50,961 nucleotides of DNA from Tannerella sp. (GCA_031277335.1 JAITMM010000014.1:1-50961), one strand, 5' to 3'; positions 33,238 to 43,144 are shown, counted from the stretch's first letter. The notes: generated by a model not told the origin, from the sequence alone. Translations and numbers: made by a program.

Positions 33238-34941
33238 ATGGATAACAATACAAAAAGGACTCTCTATACTCCTATTATTATAGCGCTCTGTATATTAGCG
33301 GGTTTCTATCTCAGAGGATGCTTGGACGTCAACCACCGCGGGATGAATTTTTTCTCCAACGGCAACAAGATTGACGCCATCCTCGAAATCATCGACCAAC
33401 AATATGTAGATACCGTAAATATCAATCAGTTAGTCGAAAAGACAGCCTTCAATCTCATCAATGAACTGGATCCGCATTCCGTGCTGATTCCGGCCGAAGA
33501 TTTGCAAGCCGTCAATGAACCGCTCGAAGGATCGTTTAGCGGAATCGGGATTTCATTTAATTTCATATCGGATACGATCCTTGTACTCAACGTAATACCC
33601 GGAAGTCCGGCCGAAAAAGCCGGCATCTTGCCTTTCGACCGGATCATTACGATCAACGATTCGGTCTTTGCAGGCAGGAAATTCGGCGACAACGAAATAC
33701 AGAATAATATCAAGGGGCCTCAAAATACGAAAGTCAAGTTGGGAATCATGCGCGATGATGCTACTGACCTGATTTACTTTGATGTAACGCGCGGCGACGT
33801 GCCGAGCTTTTCAATTGAAGCATCTTATGTTGTGAGCAACAATATCGGTTATATTAAGATAAGAAACTTTGCACGAACAACTTACAACGATTTTCTCACC
33901 GCCATTGCGACGTTGAAAGACGAAGGTTGCACCAGCTTCATCATCGACTTGAGAGGCAACAGCGGCGGCATCATGGACGTGGCTATCAGGATGATCAACG
34001 AGTTTATGCCTGCAAAACGTCCCATCGTATACGCGGAAGGCAAAGCGTTCAGGCGTCAGAATTTCAGGGCAGACGGCACCGGGTCGTGTCAGGACGCACC
34101 GCTGGTGGTGTTAATCGACGAATTGTCAGGGTCGGCCAGTGAAATATTTGCAGGAGCCATCCAGGACAACGACAGGGGCATCATCATCGGTCGCCGCTCT
34201 TACGGTAAAGGATTGGTACAGGCGCCAATACCGTTAAAAGACGGCTCGGAATTGCGCCTGACGGTGGCACGATACTATACGCCTTCGGGACGATGTATCC
34301 AGAAGGCTTACGAGATGGGCAATGCGGCTGATTATGAGCAAGATCTATACAACCGTTACATGCACGGCGAATTCCTGTATGCAGACAGCATCAAGATGGT
34401 CGATTCGCTTGAATATAAGACGTTGGGAGGTCGCACGGTCTATGGTGGCGGCGGCATTATGCCCGACATCTTTATCCCGCGCGACACGAGCGGCATTACT
34501 TCATTTTATGTCAACGTGGCCAATTCCGACGTGCTGTTACAGTTCACGTTAGAGTATTCATTCCGCAACCGTAAGAAGCTTGGTTCTTTTGGGACTTATC
34601 AAGAACTGTATTCCTATCTGAAAAGCCAACGTGTTATGGATCAGTTTTTTGAATATGCAGAAAGCAAAGATATCAAAAGACGTCCGTCATCGGCCGACGT
34701 TTCTGACGGGATGCTTGAAAATAACGTATTTTCGCTGATTGTCAGAAATTTCTTCGAAAACCCCGGTTATTATCCTGTCTTACAGAAAGATGATATAGTC
34801 ATTCATCGTGCCATCAAGGTATTAAACGATGGAGAATGGAAGCCGCAAGTCTCCATCTCCGAATCTGAGATAAACAACTCATCCATAATCAAATCCGGCT
34901 TCCGATTCAAGGAATACAAAAAAATCACCGCTCTCGGATAG
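33238..34941 (+). CDS. S41 family C-terminal processing peptidase with PDZ domain
   Basis: Periplasmic Ser/Lys protease anchored by an N-terminal helix (IIIALCILAGFYLRGCL). A PDZ domain follows (about residues 90-175; GIGISFNFISDTILVLNVIP, GSPAEKAGI). The catalytic domain has LRGNSGGIMDVAIRM, then LSGSASEIFAG with probable nucleophile Ser299, and RRSYGKGLVQ with Lys324. The 25-residue Ser-Lys spacing is that of the CtpA family. A ~170-residue C-terminal extension is unassigned. Such proteases trim or degrade envelope proteins with exposed C-termini. It is likely cotranscribed with the deaminase. Confidence 0.95.
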   Translation: MDNNTKRTLYTPIIIALCILAGFYLRGCLDVNHRGMNFFSNGNKIDAILEIIDQQYVDTVNINQLVEKTAFNLINELDPHSVLIPAEDLQAVNEPLEGSFSGIGISFNFISDTILVLNVIPGSPAEKAGILPFDRIITINDSVFAGRKFGDNEIQNNIKGPQNTKVKLGIMRDDATDLIYFDVTRGDVPSFSIEASYVVSNNIGYIKIRNFARTTYNDFLTAIATLKDEGCTSFIIDLRGNSGGIMDVAIRMINEFMPAKRPIVYAEGKAFRRQNFRADGTGSCQDAPLVVLIDELSGSASEIFAGAIQDNDRGIIIGRRSYGKGLVQAPIPLKDGSELRLTVARYYTPSGRCIQKAYEMGNAADYEQDLYNRYMHGEFLYADSIKMVDSLEYKTLGGRTVYGGGGIMPDIFIPRDTSGITSFYVNVANSDVLLQFTLEYSFRNRKKLGSFGTYQELYSYLKSQRVMDQFFEYAESKDIKRRPSSADVSDGMLENNVFSLIVRNFFENPGYYPVLQKDDIVIHRAIKVLNDGEWKPQVSISESEINNSSIIKSGFRFKEYKKITALG

Positions 34942-34959
34942 GAGCAAAAAAATAGTTTC

Positions 34960-36327
34960 ATGGCAAAATTAAAATCCGTATTTATATGTTCGCATTGCGG
35001 AGCCGATTCGCCGAAATGGATCGGAAAATGCCCTGAATGTGGCGAATGGAATACGTATGTGGAAGAAATCATCGCCAATCAGCCGGCTCAAAAGCGTGAA
35101 ATCCCGGGTTTGGCCAAACCCGACGCCCGCCCGCGGCTGTTGCGCGACGTCACCCTGCAGGAAGAAGCGCGCATCGACTTGCAGGATGGCGAACTGAATC
35201 GCGTGCTGGGAGGCGGACTTGTCAAAGGTTCGCTCGTATTGATTGGCGGCGAGCCGGGGATCGGCAAATCGACGCTGGTACTGCAAACCGTTCTTCGACT
35301 GCGTGATATGCGTATCCTGTATATTTCCGGCGAAGAAAGCGCGCAGCAGTTGAAGTTGCGCTCAGAGCGTCTGGCGGGCGGAGATGCGGACAACTGCTTT
35401 ATCCTCTGCGAGACAAACCTGGAGCAGATTTTTGTGCAGGCGCAGAACATTCAGCCCGACCTGATGATTGTAGATTCCATTCAGACGGTCTTTACCGAAC
35501 GTGCCGAGTCGTCGCCCGGCAGCATCTCGCAGGTGCGCGAATGTAGCGCTTCCATCCTCAAATATGCCAAGGAAACAGGGACGCCCGTGCTGCTGATCGG
35601 GCATATCAACAAGGAAGGCAATATTGCCGGGCCGAAAGTGCTGGAACATATTGTGGACACGGTTTTGCAGTTTGAAGGCGACCGTCATTATATGTACCGC
35701 ATCATGCGGAGCATCAAGAATCGTTTTGGAAGCACTTCTGAATTAGGGATTTACGAAATGCGCTCCGACGGTTTGCGCGAAGTGAGCAACCCTTCGGAGT
35801 TATTGCTGACGCAGAATCACGAGGGGCTGAGCGGTGTGGCCATTGCCGCCGCGATAGAAGGCGTCAGGCCGTTTCTGATTGAGACACAGGCGCTGGTGAG
35901 TTCGGCCGTCTACGGGATGCCGCAGCGGAGCGCCACGGGATTTGATATCAGGCGGATGAATATGCTGCTGGCCGTCCTCGAAAAGCGCGCAGGTTTCAAA
36001 CTGGCGCAAAAGGATGTCTTTCTGAATATTGCAGGCGGGTTGAAGGTGAATGACCCGGCGATGGATCTGTCGGTGACGGCGGCCGTGCTGTCGTCCAGCT
36101 TCGACATGGCCATCGAACGCCATATCTGCATGACCGGCGAGGTGGGGCTGTCAGGCGAAATACGCCCCGTCAACCGCATCGAACAACGCATCCAGGAAGC
36201 GGAGAAATTGGGTTTCAAGCGGATCATCATCCCGCAGATGAAAGGCCTCGAAAGCCTTCATACACAAATCAAAATCCATCAGGTCAGGAAAATAGAAGAA
36301 GCTTTTAGAATACTATTCGAAAATTAA
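34960..36327 (+). CDS. radA: DNA repair protein RadA
   Basis: RecA-like ATPase that drives branch migration in recombination. The four-Cys zinc finger CSHCGADSPKWIGKCPECGEW is at residues ~10-31, Walker A GGEPGIGKSTL at ~95-105, the KNRFGSTSELGIYEM motif in the middle, and the Lon-like C-terminal domain ends GFKRIIIPQMKGLE. Its 455 residues are normal. Octamer-like repeats start three bases after its stop. Confidence 0.98.
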   Translation: MAKLKSVFICSHCGADSPKWIGKCPECGEWNTYVEEIIANQPAQKREIPGLAKPDARPRLLRDVTLQEEARIDLQDGELNRVLGGGLVKGSLVLIGGEPGIGKSTLVLQTVLRLRDMRILYISGEESAQQLKLRSERLAGGDADNCFILCETNLEQIFVQAQNIQPDLMIVDSIQTVFTERAESSPGSISQVRECSASILKYAKETGTPVLLIGHINKEGNIAGPKVLEHIVDTVLQFEGDRHYMYRIMRSIKNRFGSTSELGIYEMRSDGLREVSNPSELLLTQNHEGLSGVAIAAAIEGVRPFLIETQALVSSAVYGMPQRSATGFDIRRMNMLLAVLEKRAGFKLAQKDVFLNIAGGLKVNDPAMDLSVTAAVLSSSFDMAIERHICMTGEVGLSGEIRPVNRIEQRIQEAEKLGFKRIIIPQMKGLESLHTQIKIHQVRKIEEAFRILFEN

Positions 36328-36330
36328 CAA

Positions 36331-36497
36331 ATTCAAGGATTCAAAGATTCAAAAATGCGATTCTAACGGATTGCAATTAACGGCTATCATTTTGATATTC
36401 ATTTGATGTTCTAAATTCAGTTATTCATTTAATCAATTATTCCATTACTCAGTTATTCAGTTATTCAGTTATTCAGTTATTCAGTTACTCAGTTATT
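36331..36497. repeat. Composite repeat block, second copy
   Basis: Three ATTCAARG-type octamers (36331-36354) are followed by a core, GATTCTAACGGATTGCAATT through GATATTCATTTGATGTT, and then TTATTCAG-type octamers to 36497. The same order and core occur at 23310-23760. The array ends only a few bases before the ATG of the next gene, so it occupies that gene's whole upstream region and leaves little room for a normal promoter. Confidence 0.9.
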
Positions 36498-36502
36498 ATC
36501 TT

Positions 36503-38128
36503 ATGCTCAAAGACCTACAACTCCGACTTTTGCCCGACGAGGCTGCCAATGAAGATTCGCTTCGGCGCGTCGTCTGTCGCGAGTTGGGAGAGGATCCCGA
36601 AACGGTAAAAGCCGTGCGTATCCTGAAACGCTCGATTGACGCGCGTCAGCGTGTGATTTATATCAATCTCACCTTGCGCGTCTTTATCAATGAAATGCCT
36701 GATACACTTGAATATCCGATTATTTCCTATCCCGATGTGTCAGGCGGCAGACCTGTCATCGTCGTGGGCGCCGGTCCGGCCGGCCTGTTTGCCGCGCTCA
36801 GGCTGATTGAACTGGGCTTGCGTCCTGTCGTCGTCGAGCGCGGGAAAAATGTGCACGACCGCAGGAGAGATATCGCCAAAATCAGCACCAACCATCTCGT
36901 CAACCCCGAATCGAACTATTGCTTCGGCGAAGGCGGAGCAGGTGCTTTCTCTGACGGCAAACTGTATACGCGCAGCACGAAAAGAGGCTCCGTCGAACGT
37001 ATCCTGCAGATTTTCTGCCAACACGGCGCCAACCCTTCCATCCTGTGGGACGTCCACCCGCATATCGGGACGGACAAACTCCCGCGCATCATCGAAAAGA
37101 TGCGCAACCAAATCATCGCATCCGGCGGCGAAGTACATTTCGAAACGTGCATGAAAAGCCTGATTATCAAGGATAACAAAGTGATCGGCATCGAGTCGCA
37201 GCAAGGCGAAATTTTTCATGGCCCGGTGATCCTGGCTACGGGACATTCGGCACGCGATGTATACGAATGGCTTCACAGTCAACAGATACCGATCGAAATA
37301 CAGGGAATAGCCGTCGGCGTGCGGCTCGAACATCCGCAAGCGCTGATTGACCGCATTCGCTATCACCGTCCCGAAGGACGCGGCGAATACTTGCCGCCCG
37401 CCGAATACAGGTTTGTCACCCGTGCCCGTGACCGCGGCGTCTATTCTTTCTGCATGTGCCCCGGCGGCATTGTCGTGCCGGCAGCTTCCGGCCCCAATCA
37501 GCTGGTAGTAAACGGCATGTCATCTTCATTCCGCAGTTCCAAATGGGCAAATGCCGGCATGGTCGTCGAGTTACTGCCTGAAGACCTCCGGTCTAAAGAA
37601 CTTCAAATCAATCGCGGCAGCACTGAAAGCCGATTCAATACTGAAAGCCGAATAAATAAGGACGACGCCTCCCCGCTGCGCATGATGCACTTTCAAGCGC
37701 AGTTGGAAAAAATCTGCCGGCAGCAGGGCGGCATGACGCAAGTGGCTCCCGCCCAGCGAATGACCGATTTCATAAAGCATCAACAATCGTCCGACCTGCC
37801 CCCATCGTCCTACGCACCGGGGTTATTGTCCTTGCCGTTTCATGCCTGGATGCCACCCTTTCTGACAAAGCGTTTGGAGGAGGCATTTCATCAATTCGAC
37901 AGCGTCTCCAAAGGGTTCCTTACCCGCGAAGCCATCCTGATCGGCCTTGAATCACGCACCTCCGCACCCGTCAGAATCCTCCGTGACAAAGAGACCTTGC
38001 AGCACGTCACTCTAAAAGGCCTTTACCCCTGCGGCGAAGGCGCCGGCTACGCAGGCGGCATTATCTCCGCCGCCATCGATGGAGAATTATGCGCCGAGCG
38101 CGTAGCGAGCCTGCGAAGCAATCAATAA
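36503..38128 (+). CDS. FAD-dependent dehydrogenase-like oxidoreductase
   Basis: Cytoplasmic flavoprotein of the COG2509-like group. The N-terminal ~75 residues (LQLRLLPDEAANED, RILKRSIDARQ) are the characteristic leader domain and support this start. The FAD-binding dinucleotide fold follows: VIVVGAGPAGLFAALRLIE and VVVERG. Later SNYCFGEGGAGAFSDGKLYT and the C-terminal YPCGEGAGYAGGIISAAIDG are family hallmarks. The substrate is unknown. Around residues 373-385 there is a duplicated TESR segment from an 18-base tandem duplication. The upstream region is entirely repeat sequence. Confidence 0.93.
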   Translation: MLKDLQLRLLPDEAANEDSLRRVVCRELGEDPETVKAVRILKRSIDARQRVIYINLTLRVFINEMPDTLEYPIISYPDVSGGRPVIVVGAGPAGLFAALRLIELGLRPVVVERGKNVHDRRRDIAKISTNHLVNPESNYCFGEGGAGAFSDGKLYTRSTKRGSVERILQIFCQHGANPSILWDVHPHIGTDKLPRIIEKMRNQIIASGGEVHFETCMKSLIIKDNKVIGIESQQGEIFHGPVILATGHSARDVYEWLHSQQIPIEIQGIAVGVRLEHPQALIDRIRYHRPEGRGEYLPPAEYRFVTRARDRGVYSFCMCPGGIVVPAASGPNQLVVNGMSSSFRSSKWANAGMVVELLPEDLRSKELQINRGSTESRFNTESRINKDDASPLRMMHFQAQLEKICRQQGGMTQVAPAQRMTDFIKHQQSSDLPPSSYAPGLLSLPFHAWMPPFLTKRLEEAFHQFDSVSKGFLTREAILIGLESRTSAPVRILRDKETLQHVTLKGLYPCGEGAGYAGGIISAAIDGELCAERVASLRSNQ

Positions 38129-38215
38129 ACGTCAGAATTTTTATTAATAATTTTTCTGTTCCGTTAATAAATCATATCTCAGTATAAAAATAGAAACTTA
38201 TTATAAAATAATCAA

Positions 38216-41200
38216 ATGAAATTCTTTATTTTATTACTCTGTATTTTGCCGTTCGCATCATTCGGACAACGGACAGCCAGCGGTCAAATCACTGATGCTG
38301 AGGATAAAACTCCTGTGCAGGGTGTTACGGTTTTTCTTTCCAATACGTCAGTGGCCGATATGACAGACGCCGACGGTCGTTATCGGCTTGAGATACCGGG
38401 CGAAGGGAGTTATCAGCTTACAGTCTCACATGTGGGATATCAAGCTGTATATAAAGATATTGAAGCAGGAACGGCTTCTTTTGTATTTGATGTGGCTTTG
38501 CAACCTCGCGAGATGGACGAAGTGGTGATAGCTAAAAAAATCAAATTCAGGCAGCGTGATATAAATTTGTTTTGGCAGACCGTACTGGGAGAAAAACCGA
38601 CGGAACGGAGAATATGGGTTCAGAATCCGGAAGCCGTTTATTATTACTACAACGCCGACACCCGCAAACTGACAGTGACGTGCCGCGAACCGCTGCAAAT
38701 ATTTAATTACGAATTGGGATATCATATTCAATATATCCTGAAAAATTTTACTCACGATTACGGTACGGACGTCACCGAATTTAGCCAGCAGTTCTTTTTC
38801 TCAGAATTGGAACCGGAAAATCTTAAACAGAAAAACGAATGGGAGAACAGAAGACGCGAAGTATATAGGATATCGGCTGAAAAATTTTACAAATCTCTGT
38901 ATAACAACTCCATGACTGAGGACGGTTTCGTCTTGGCCGATTTGCGCAAAAGTGTTGAAATTAACAAATCCTACGAGATCACCGTGTTGGACCCTGCCGT
39001 CCTGCTGTCGCCCGCGGCGCCCGACGGAAGCAGAACATTGAATTTCGCCGGCCGACAGATTTTACTGATTTGCTACGGCCGTCCTGTGACGGAAATGGAT
39101 TTGCAGCATCTCAATACATTAGATGTAAGAGATATTATTAAAAATCAACGTCTTATGATTGACATGTTGCAGGGAGAATCTATACGCATCTATCCCGACG
39201 GCACTTATGCAGACCTGCTGGAAGTGCTGCCTGTCAATTTATTGTCTACCATTATGTCACTTAACCGCAGATTGCCAACCGAATATTTGCCTGAAGCACT
39301 TTCCATTGCCATGTCGGAGATGGAAAAAGAAAAGACAGCCGTGCTTGATAGTGTATCACAACGTATTGCTACACAGCTTTATGAATATCCGCAGGAAAAA
39401 ATACACCTGCATACTGACCGCGATGTTTATGTGCCCGGAGAAAAGATATGGTTCAAGGCGTATCTTGTCGATGCGGCCACTCATCAGCGTTCGGATATCA
39501 GCCGGTATATATTTGTGGAGCTTGTCAGTCCTGACGATTCACTTGTCAACCGTGTGATGATCCGACCCGAGAACGGGATGTTTTTCGGATATCTACCGAT
39601 CACCGAGCGCGTGCCCGACGGCTATTATACGCTGCGAAGCTATACGCGGTATATGGAAAATAGCGGAGAGGATTATTTTTTCAGGAAAAATATCAGGATT
39701 GGAAATATTGGCAATCTCCTATCATTAGTTGATACAATAAACAACGAAAGGAATGATATGATTTTAAACGATTTCGATGTGTCATTTTTCCCTGAAGGCG
39801 GAAATTTGGTAGAAGGCGTATTGAGTCGGGTGGCATTGAAGGCATTGCGGAGCGATGGGACTACGGAAAGCATATCCGGAAAAATAGTCGACGAAAACGG
39901 TATCGTAATAACTGATGTACAGACATTTTATGCCGGAATGGGTGTTTTTTCAATTACACCTGAACGCGGAAAGAAATATTCTTTGCAATGCAGTAACACT
40001 GCAAATTGTGAAAAACGTTTCGAACTGCCGCAGGCAAATGCCCGTGCCTATGCGTTGACAGCAATTCAGGATGATGAAACCATCTCGGTCGGCATCCTGA
40101 AAAATCCGCTCAGCCCTGATATTCCAGGCTATCTGATGGCCCATTGCCGAGGCAAAATCATCTATTTCGATGTCTTGAATAGCGATGACCGGGCTGTCGA
40201 CCTTATTACGGACGATTTGCCTGCAGGCATTATCCATTTAATCCTTTTCGACCGGCAGTTGAATCCGCTCAGCGAACGGCTTGTTTTCAATAAAAACGAT
40301 AAAGACATGGCACAGGCGGAATGGAACACCGATAAAGCCTCGTATGAACAGCGTGAGCATGTCCTGGTGACTCTGTCCCTTACGGGGTTGCAGGAAAATC
40401 TACAGGAAGGCGATTTGTCGGTGGCCGTCACGGACGACAGGGATTTGACAGCCGATGCCTCTGCAACCGTCGCATCCACCCTGTTGCTTTCTTCCGAACT
40501 GAAAGGGAATATTGAGAACCCGGCTTGGTATTTAAATGAAAATCCTGATGCGCAACGAGCATTAGACCTTTTGATGATGACCCATGGCTGGAGAAGATAT
40601 GACATGCCGGCAGTCGCCGGGGGAAAGCTCGAAAATCCTTCCATCGCCCCGCAGACAGGTCAGGAAATATCCGGCACGGTCAAGCGTTCGGGGCTGTTCG
40701 GACGGTCAAGTGCGCTGGTAAACAGCGAAGTTTCCATTTTGTCGCAGCAAGGTAATTTTGCTATTGTATCAACGGATCTGGACGGGAGATTCAAGTATCG
40801 TGATATCGAGTTTCCCGACAGTACGATGTTCTTTATTCAGTCTCTGAGCGACCGTGGCGCCAATCGCACAGAGATCGTGCTTGACGGAGAATTGTTTCCG
40901 CCGCCGGTGCACGTTCCTATATTAGAGACGTTGCGCGCAACGTCTCTACAAGACGAAGATGCATTTATCGGCAAGGCGGAACAACGGGCAAAGTATGATG
41001 AAGATATGTGGTCAATAAATCTGAGCGAAGTGGAGGTCACAGCGCGCAGAATGGCAAGTAGAGAAGAGCCTCGCCTCAAATATGAACTGAATAAAGGCTC
41101 GGATGCTACTGTCCGTAGAGAGGCAATTGCGAAAGTTCGCTATACCCATATTGCTGATTATTTGAGTACCGTTCCCGGCGTTCGCGTTTCGACTGATCCT

Positions 41201-41740
41201 CTCGACCCTCGCGCCAGACGAATAAATATCAGAGGAGCAAGCTCTTACTCCTTGTCTACAGAGCCTTTGATTATAATCGATGGAGTAGCTGTTTCCGGAA
41301 TGGGGGCAGGAGAAGACCCTTTGGCATCTATGCCTGTTGAAATGGTGGAGAGCATTGACGTGTTCTCGGGCGGAAGCGCTTCGGCATTTGGCGCCCGTGG
41401 AGCCAACGGAGTGATAAGCATCACCACCGTAAGAGGATTTTCCGACAGCGACAGATTGACAGGGACAACAACGAATAATTTGGTCTACTCCCCGTTGGGT
41501 TATCAAAAGCCTATCGAGTTTTATGCCCCGAAATACGATTCGCCCGATGCAAAAAATTCAACCATTCCCGACTTCCGGACTACGATTTTCTGGAAGCCTG
41601 ACATTATTTTCAACGGCGAGGAAGAAGTGAGCTTCGATTTCTATACTGCCGATTTCCCGACTACCTATTCCGTTGTGATTGAAGGATTAACGGCAGACGG
41701 AAAAATCATCAGACAGGTCGAAAAAATTGAAGTAAAATAA
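38216..41740 (+). CDS. Carboxypeptidase-regulatory / MG2-like / TonB-plug protein without barrel
   Basis: Large exported protein (signal MKFFILLLCILPFASFGQ). Residues ~20-100 are a carboxypeptidase-D regulatory-like domain (ASGQITDAEDKTPVQGVTV ... VSHVGYQ). Residues ~390-490 look like a macroglobulin MG2 domain (KIHLHTDRDVYVPGEKIWFK). Residues ~935-1085 are a TonB-receptor plug (YLSTVPGVRVSTD, RRINIRGASS, IDVFSGGSASAFGARGANGV). After the plug only ~90 residues remain, too few for the 22-strand barrel, so it is not a transporter by itself. A 26-base perfect palindrome at 40923-40948 is embedded in frame, encoding part of ETLRATSLQD. It may act as an outer-membrane assembly or ligand-presentation protein; that is inference. 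Confidence 0.9.
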   Translation: MKFFILLLCILPFASFGQRTASGQITDAEDKTPVQGVTVFLSNTSVADMTDADGRYRLEIPGEGSYQLTVSHVGYQAVYKDIEAGTASFVFDVALQPREMDEVVIAKKIKFRQRDINLFWQTVLGEKPTERRIWVQNPEAVYYYYNADTRKLTVTCREPLQIFNYELGYHIQYILKNFTHDYGTDVTEFSQQFFFSELEPENLKQKNEWENRRREVYRISAEKFYKSLYNNSMTEDGFVLADLRKSVEINKSYEITVLDPAVLLSPAAPDGSRTLNFAGRQILLICYGRPVTEMDLQHLNTLDVRDIIKNQRLMIDMLQGESIRIYPDGTYADLLEVLPVNLLSTIMSLNRRLPTEYLPEALSIAMSEMEKEKTAVLDSVSQRIATQLYEYPQEKIHLHTDRDVYVPGEKIWFKAYLVDAATHQRSDISRYIFVELVSPDDSLVNRVMIRPENGMFFGYLPITERVPDGYYTLRSYTRYMENSGEDYFFRKNIRIGNIGNLLSLVDTINNERNDMILNDFDVSFFPEGGNLVEGVLSRVALKALRSDGTTESISGKIVDENGIVITDVQTFYAGMGVFSITPERGKKYSLQCSNTANCEKRFELPQANARAYALTAIQDDETISVGILKNPLSPDIPGYLMAHCRGKIIYFDVLNSDDRAVDLITDDLPAGIIHLILFDRQLNPLSERLVFNKNDKDMAQAEWNTDKASYEQREHVLVTLSLTGLQENLQEGDLSVAVTDDRDLTADASATVASTLLLSSELKGNIENPAWYLNENPDAQRALDLLMMTHGWRRYDMPAVAGGKLENPSIAPQTGQEISGTVKRSGLFGRSSALVNSEVSILSQQGNFAIVSTDLDGRFKYRDIEFPDSTMFFIQSLSDRGANRTEIVLDGELFPPPVHVPILETLRATSLQDEDAFIGKAEQRAKYDEDMWSINLSEVEVTARRMASREEPRLKYELNKGSDATVRREAIAKVRYTHIADYLSTVPGVRVSTDPLDPRARRINIRGASSYSLSTEPLIIIDGVAVSGMGAGEDPLASMPVEMVESIDVFSGGSASAFGARGANGVISITTVRGFSDSDRLTGTTTNNLVYSPLGYQKPIEFYAPKYDSPDAKNSTIPDFRTTIFWKPDIIFNGEEEVSFDFYTADFPTTYSVVIEGLTADGKIIRQVEKIEVK
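40923..40948. repeat. Perfect 26-bp palindrome inside coding sequence
   Basis: TAGAGACGTTGCG is followed directly by its exact reverse complement. It lies in frame within the TonB-plug gene and resembles the mobile REP-like palindromes usually found between genes. Confidence 0.93.
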
Positions 41741-41808
41741 TATAACAGTTGACGTTCTGTCTGAAAATGTTTTAAATTACACAGTGGAAATATAGTTTAT
41801 TAAAAAAA

Positions 41809-43128
41809 ATGAAACGGACGACGATTACTCTTTTAAAAATCGGACTGCTTGCATGCATTTCATTATTTGGATGTCGTAAAGAAAGCAGGGATAAACCGGA
41901 CGGTTTGGCGGTTATTGATATCATTAATAATCTCGGAAAATATCAGACGATCCCTGTCAGTGAATTTGTGTCTGAATTGGAATATATTCCGTTAGAGACC
42001 GACCTTGAATGTTTGATCGGAGAAAATATAAGAGACCTTATCGTTACTACAACGCACATCTTTATTGTTAGTGATAATTATTGTTACGCATTTGGTCGTG
42101 ATGGCAAATTTCTCAACCGGATAGGAAGAATTGGAAACGGGCCGGGAGAATATCAAGTAATAGGCAATTTGTCAGTCGATGAACAAAACAAAACCCTCTT
42201 TTTTGAAAACTTTCGAAACGTGTTTGAATATTCTTGGGATGGCGTTTTTCAAAAATCAATCCCTATACCCGAAAACACGAATAAAAGTCCTCTTGGTGAT
42301 GTTTCTTTTGTACGAAATAATCTGTTTATAGGTCATAATCATAATCATGTTGGTAATGAACCATATAATTTTCTCCTGTTTGATACACTCGGTCAGGTTG
42401 TCAAATCTTTTGAAAACCATGTGAAAATAAATCATACCAAGCCAAGTTATTTTATTGCAGAGCGCGCCATTAAACCGTTTCGAATGTCGGAAAGTATTTT
42501 TGTAAAAGAAAATTCAAATGATACATTATACTATTTAAACAAATATAATGAGATGATTGCCGGTTACATATTTGATTTAGGCAACTTTGGATACTCAATA
42601 CAAAAAAGACTTAATGCAAATCAACGGGATTATAAAGAAACAATAAAAGGAGGATTAATTCATATCCCTAATTATAATATGCCGATAGTTGGCACTCCCC
42701 GGTATCTCTTTTTTAGTTTTACTGCAGAGGAAGTACCAAAAAACATTCCTTTTCCCGCAAAAAGAGTTCGCATTCCTGTTATTCCTCCCGGCTTCAAAGT
42801 TACAGGACGTATTGATAGTCATAGTGTAGTTGGTATTTATTTTTTTGAGAATCAAATTACCCGGTTATTAGATGCCGATCACATTTCTCTTATACCCGGT
42901 CTCATGAATGATGTGGATGGTGGCCTGTCTTTTTGGCCAAGATATTATAGCTCGGACAACGAATTGATAGATATCTGGCAATCTTATGACATGAAAGAAT
43001 TTTTGACGGACAAATATTTTGCTTCCCACGAAATAAAAAATCCCCAAGCCCATAAAAAACTGAAAGAATTGTTGAATAAGATAAGTGCAGCAGACAATCC
43101 GGTGGTCGTCATAGGCAAGATGAAATAA
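41809..43128 (+). CDS. 6-bladed beta-propeller lipoprotein 1 of cluster
   Basis: Lipoprotein (LLACISLFGCRK) of the 6-bladed beta-propeller family. FVSELEYIPLETD, CYAFGRDGKFLNRIG with NGPGEY, GGLSFWPRYYSSDNELIDIW and the closing ADNPVVVIGKMK are all shared with the - strand gene at 28507, its nearest relative here. It begins 68 bases after the TonB-plug gene and may be read from the same promoter. Likely placed at the outer membrane; the ligand is unknown. Confidence 0.85.
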   Translation: MKRTTITLLKIGLLACISLFGCRKESRDKPDGLAVIDIINNLGKYQTIPVSEFVSELEYIPLETDLECLIGENIRDLIVTTTHIFIVSDNYCYAFGRDGKFLNRIGRIGNGPGEYQVIGNLSVDEQNKTLFFENFRNVFEYSWDGVFQKSIPIPENTNKSPLGDVSFVRNNLFIGHNHNHVGNEPYNFLLFDTLGQVVKSFENHVKINHTKPSYFIAERAIKPFRMSESIFVKENSNDTLYYLNKYNEMIAGYIFDLGNFGYSIQKRLNANQRDYKETIKGGLIHIPNYNMPIVGTPRYLFFSFTAEEVPKNIPFPAKRVRIPVIPPGFKVTGRIDSHSVVGIYFFENQITRLLDADHISLIPGLMNDVDGGLSFWPRYYSSDNELIDIWQSYDMKEFLTDKYFASHEIKNPQAHKKLKELLNKISAADNPVVVIGKMK

Positions 43129-43144
43129 AAAAATACCAAAAGAA

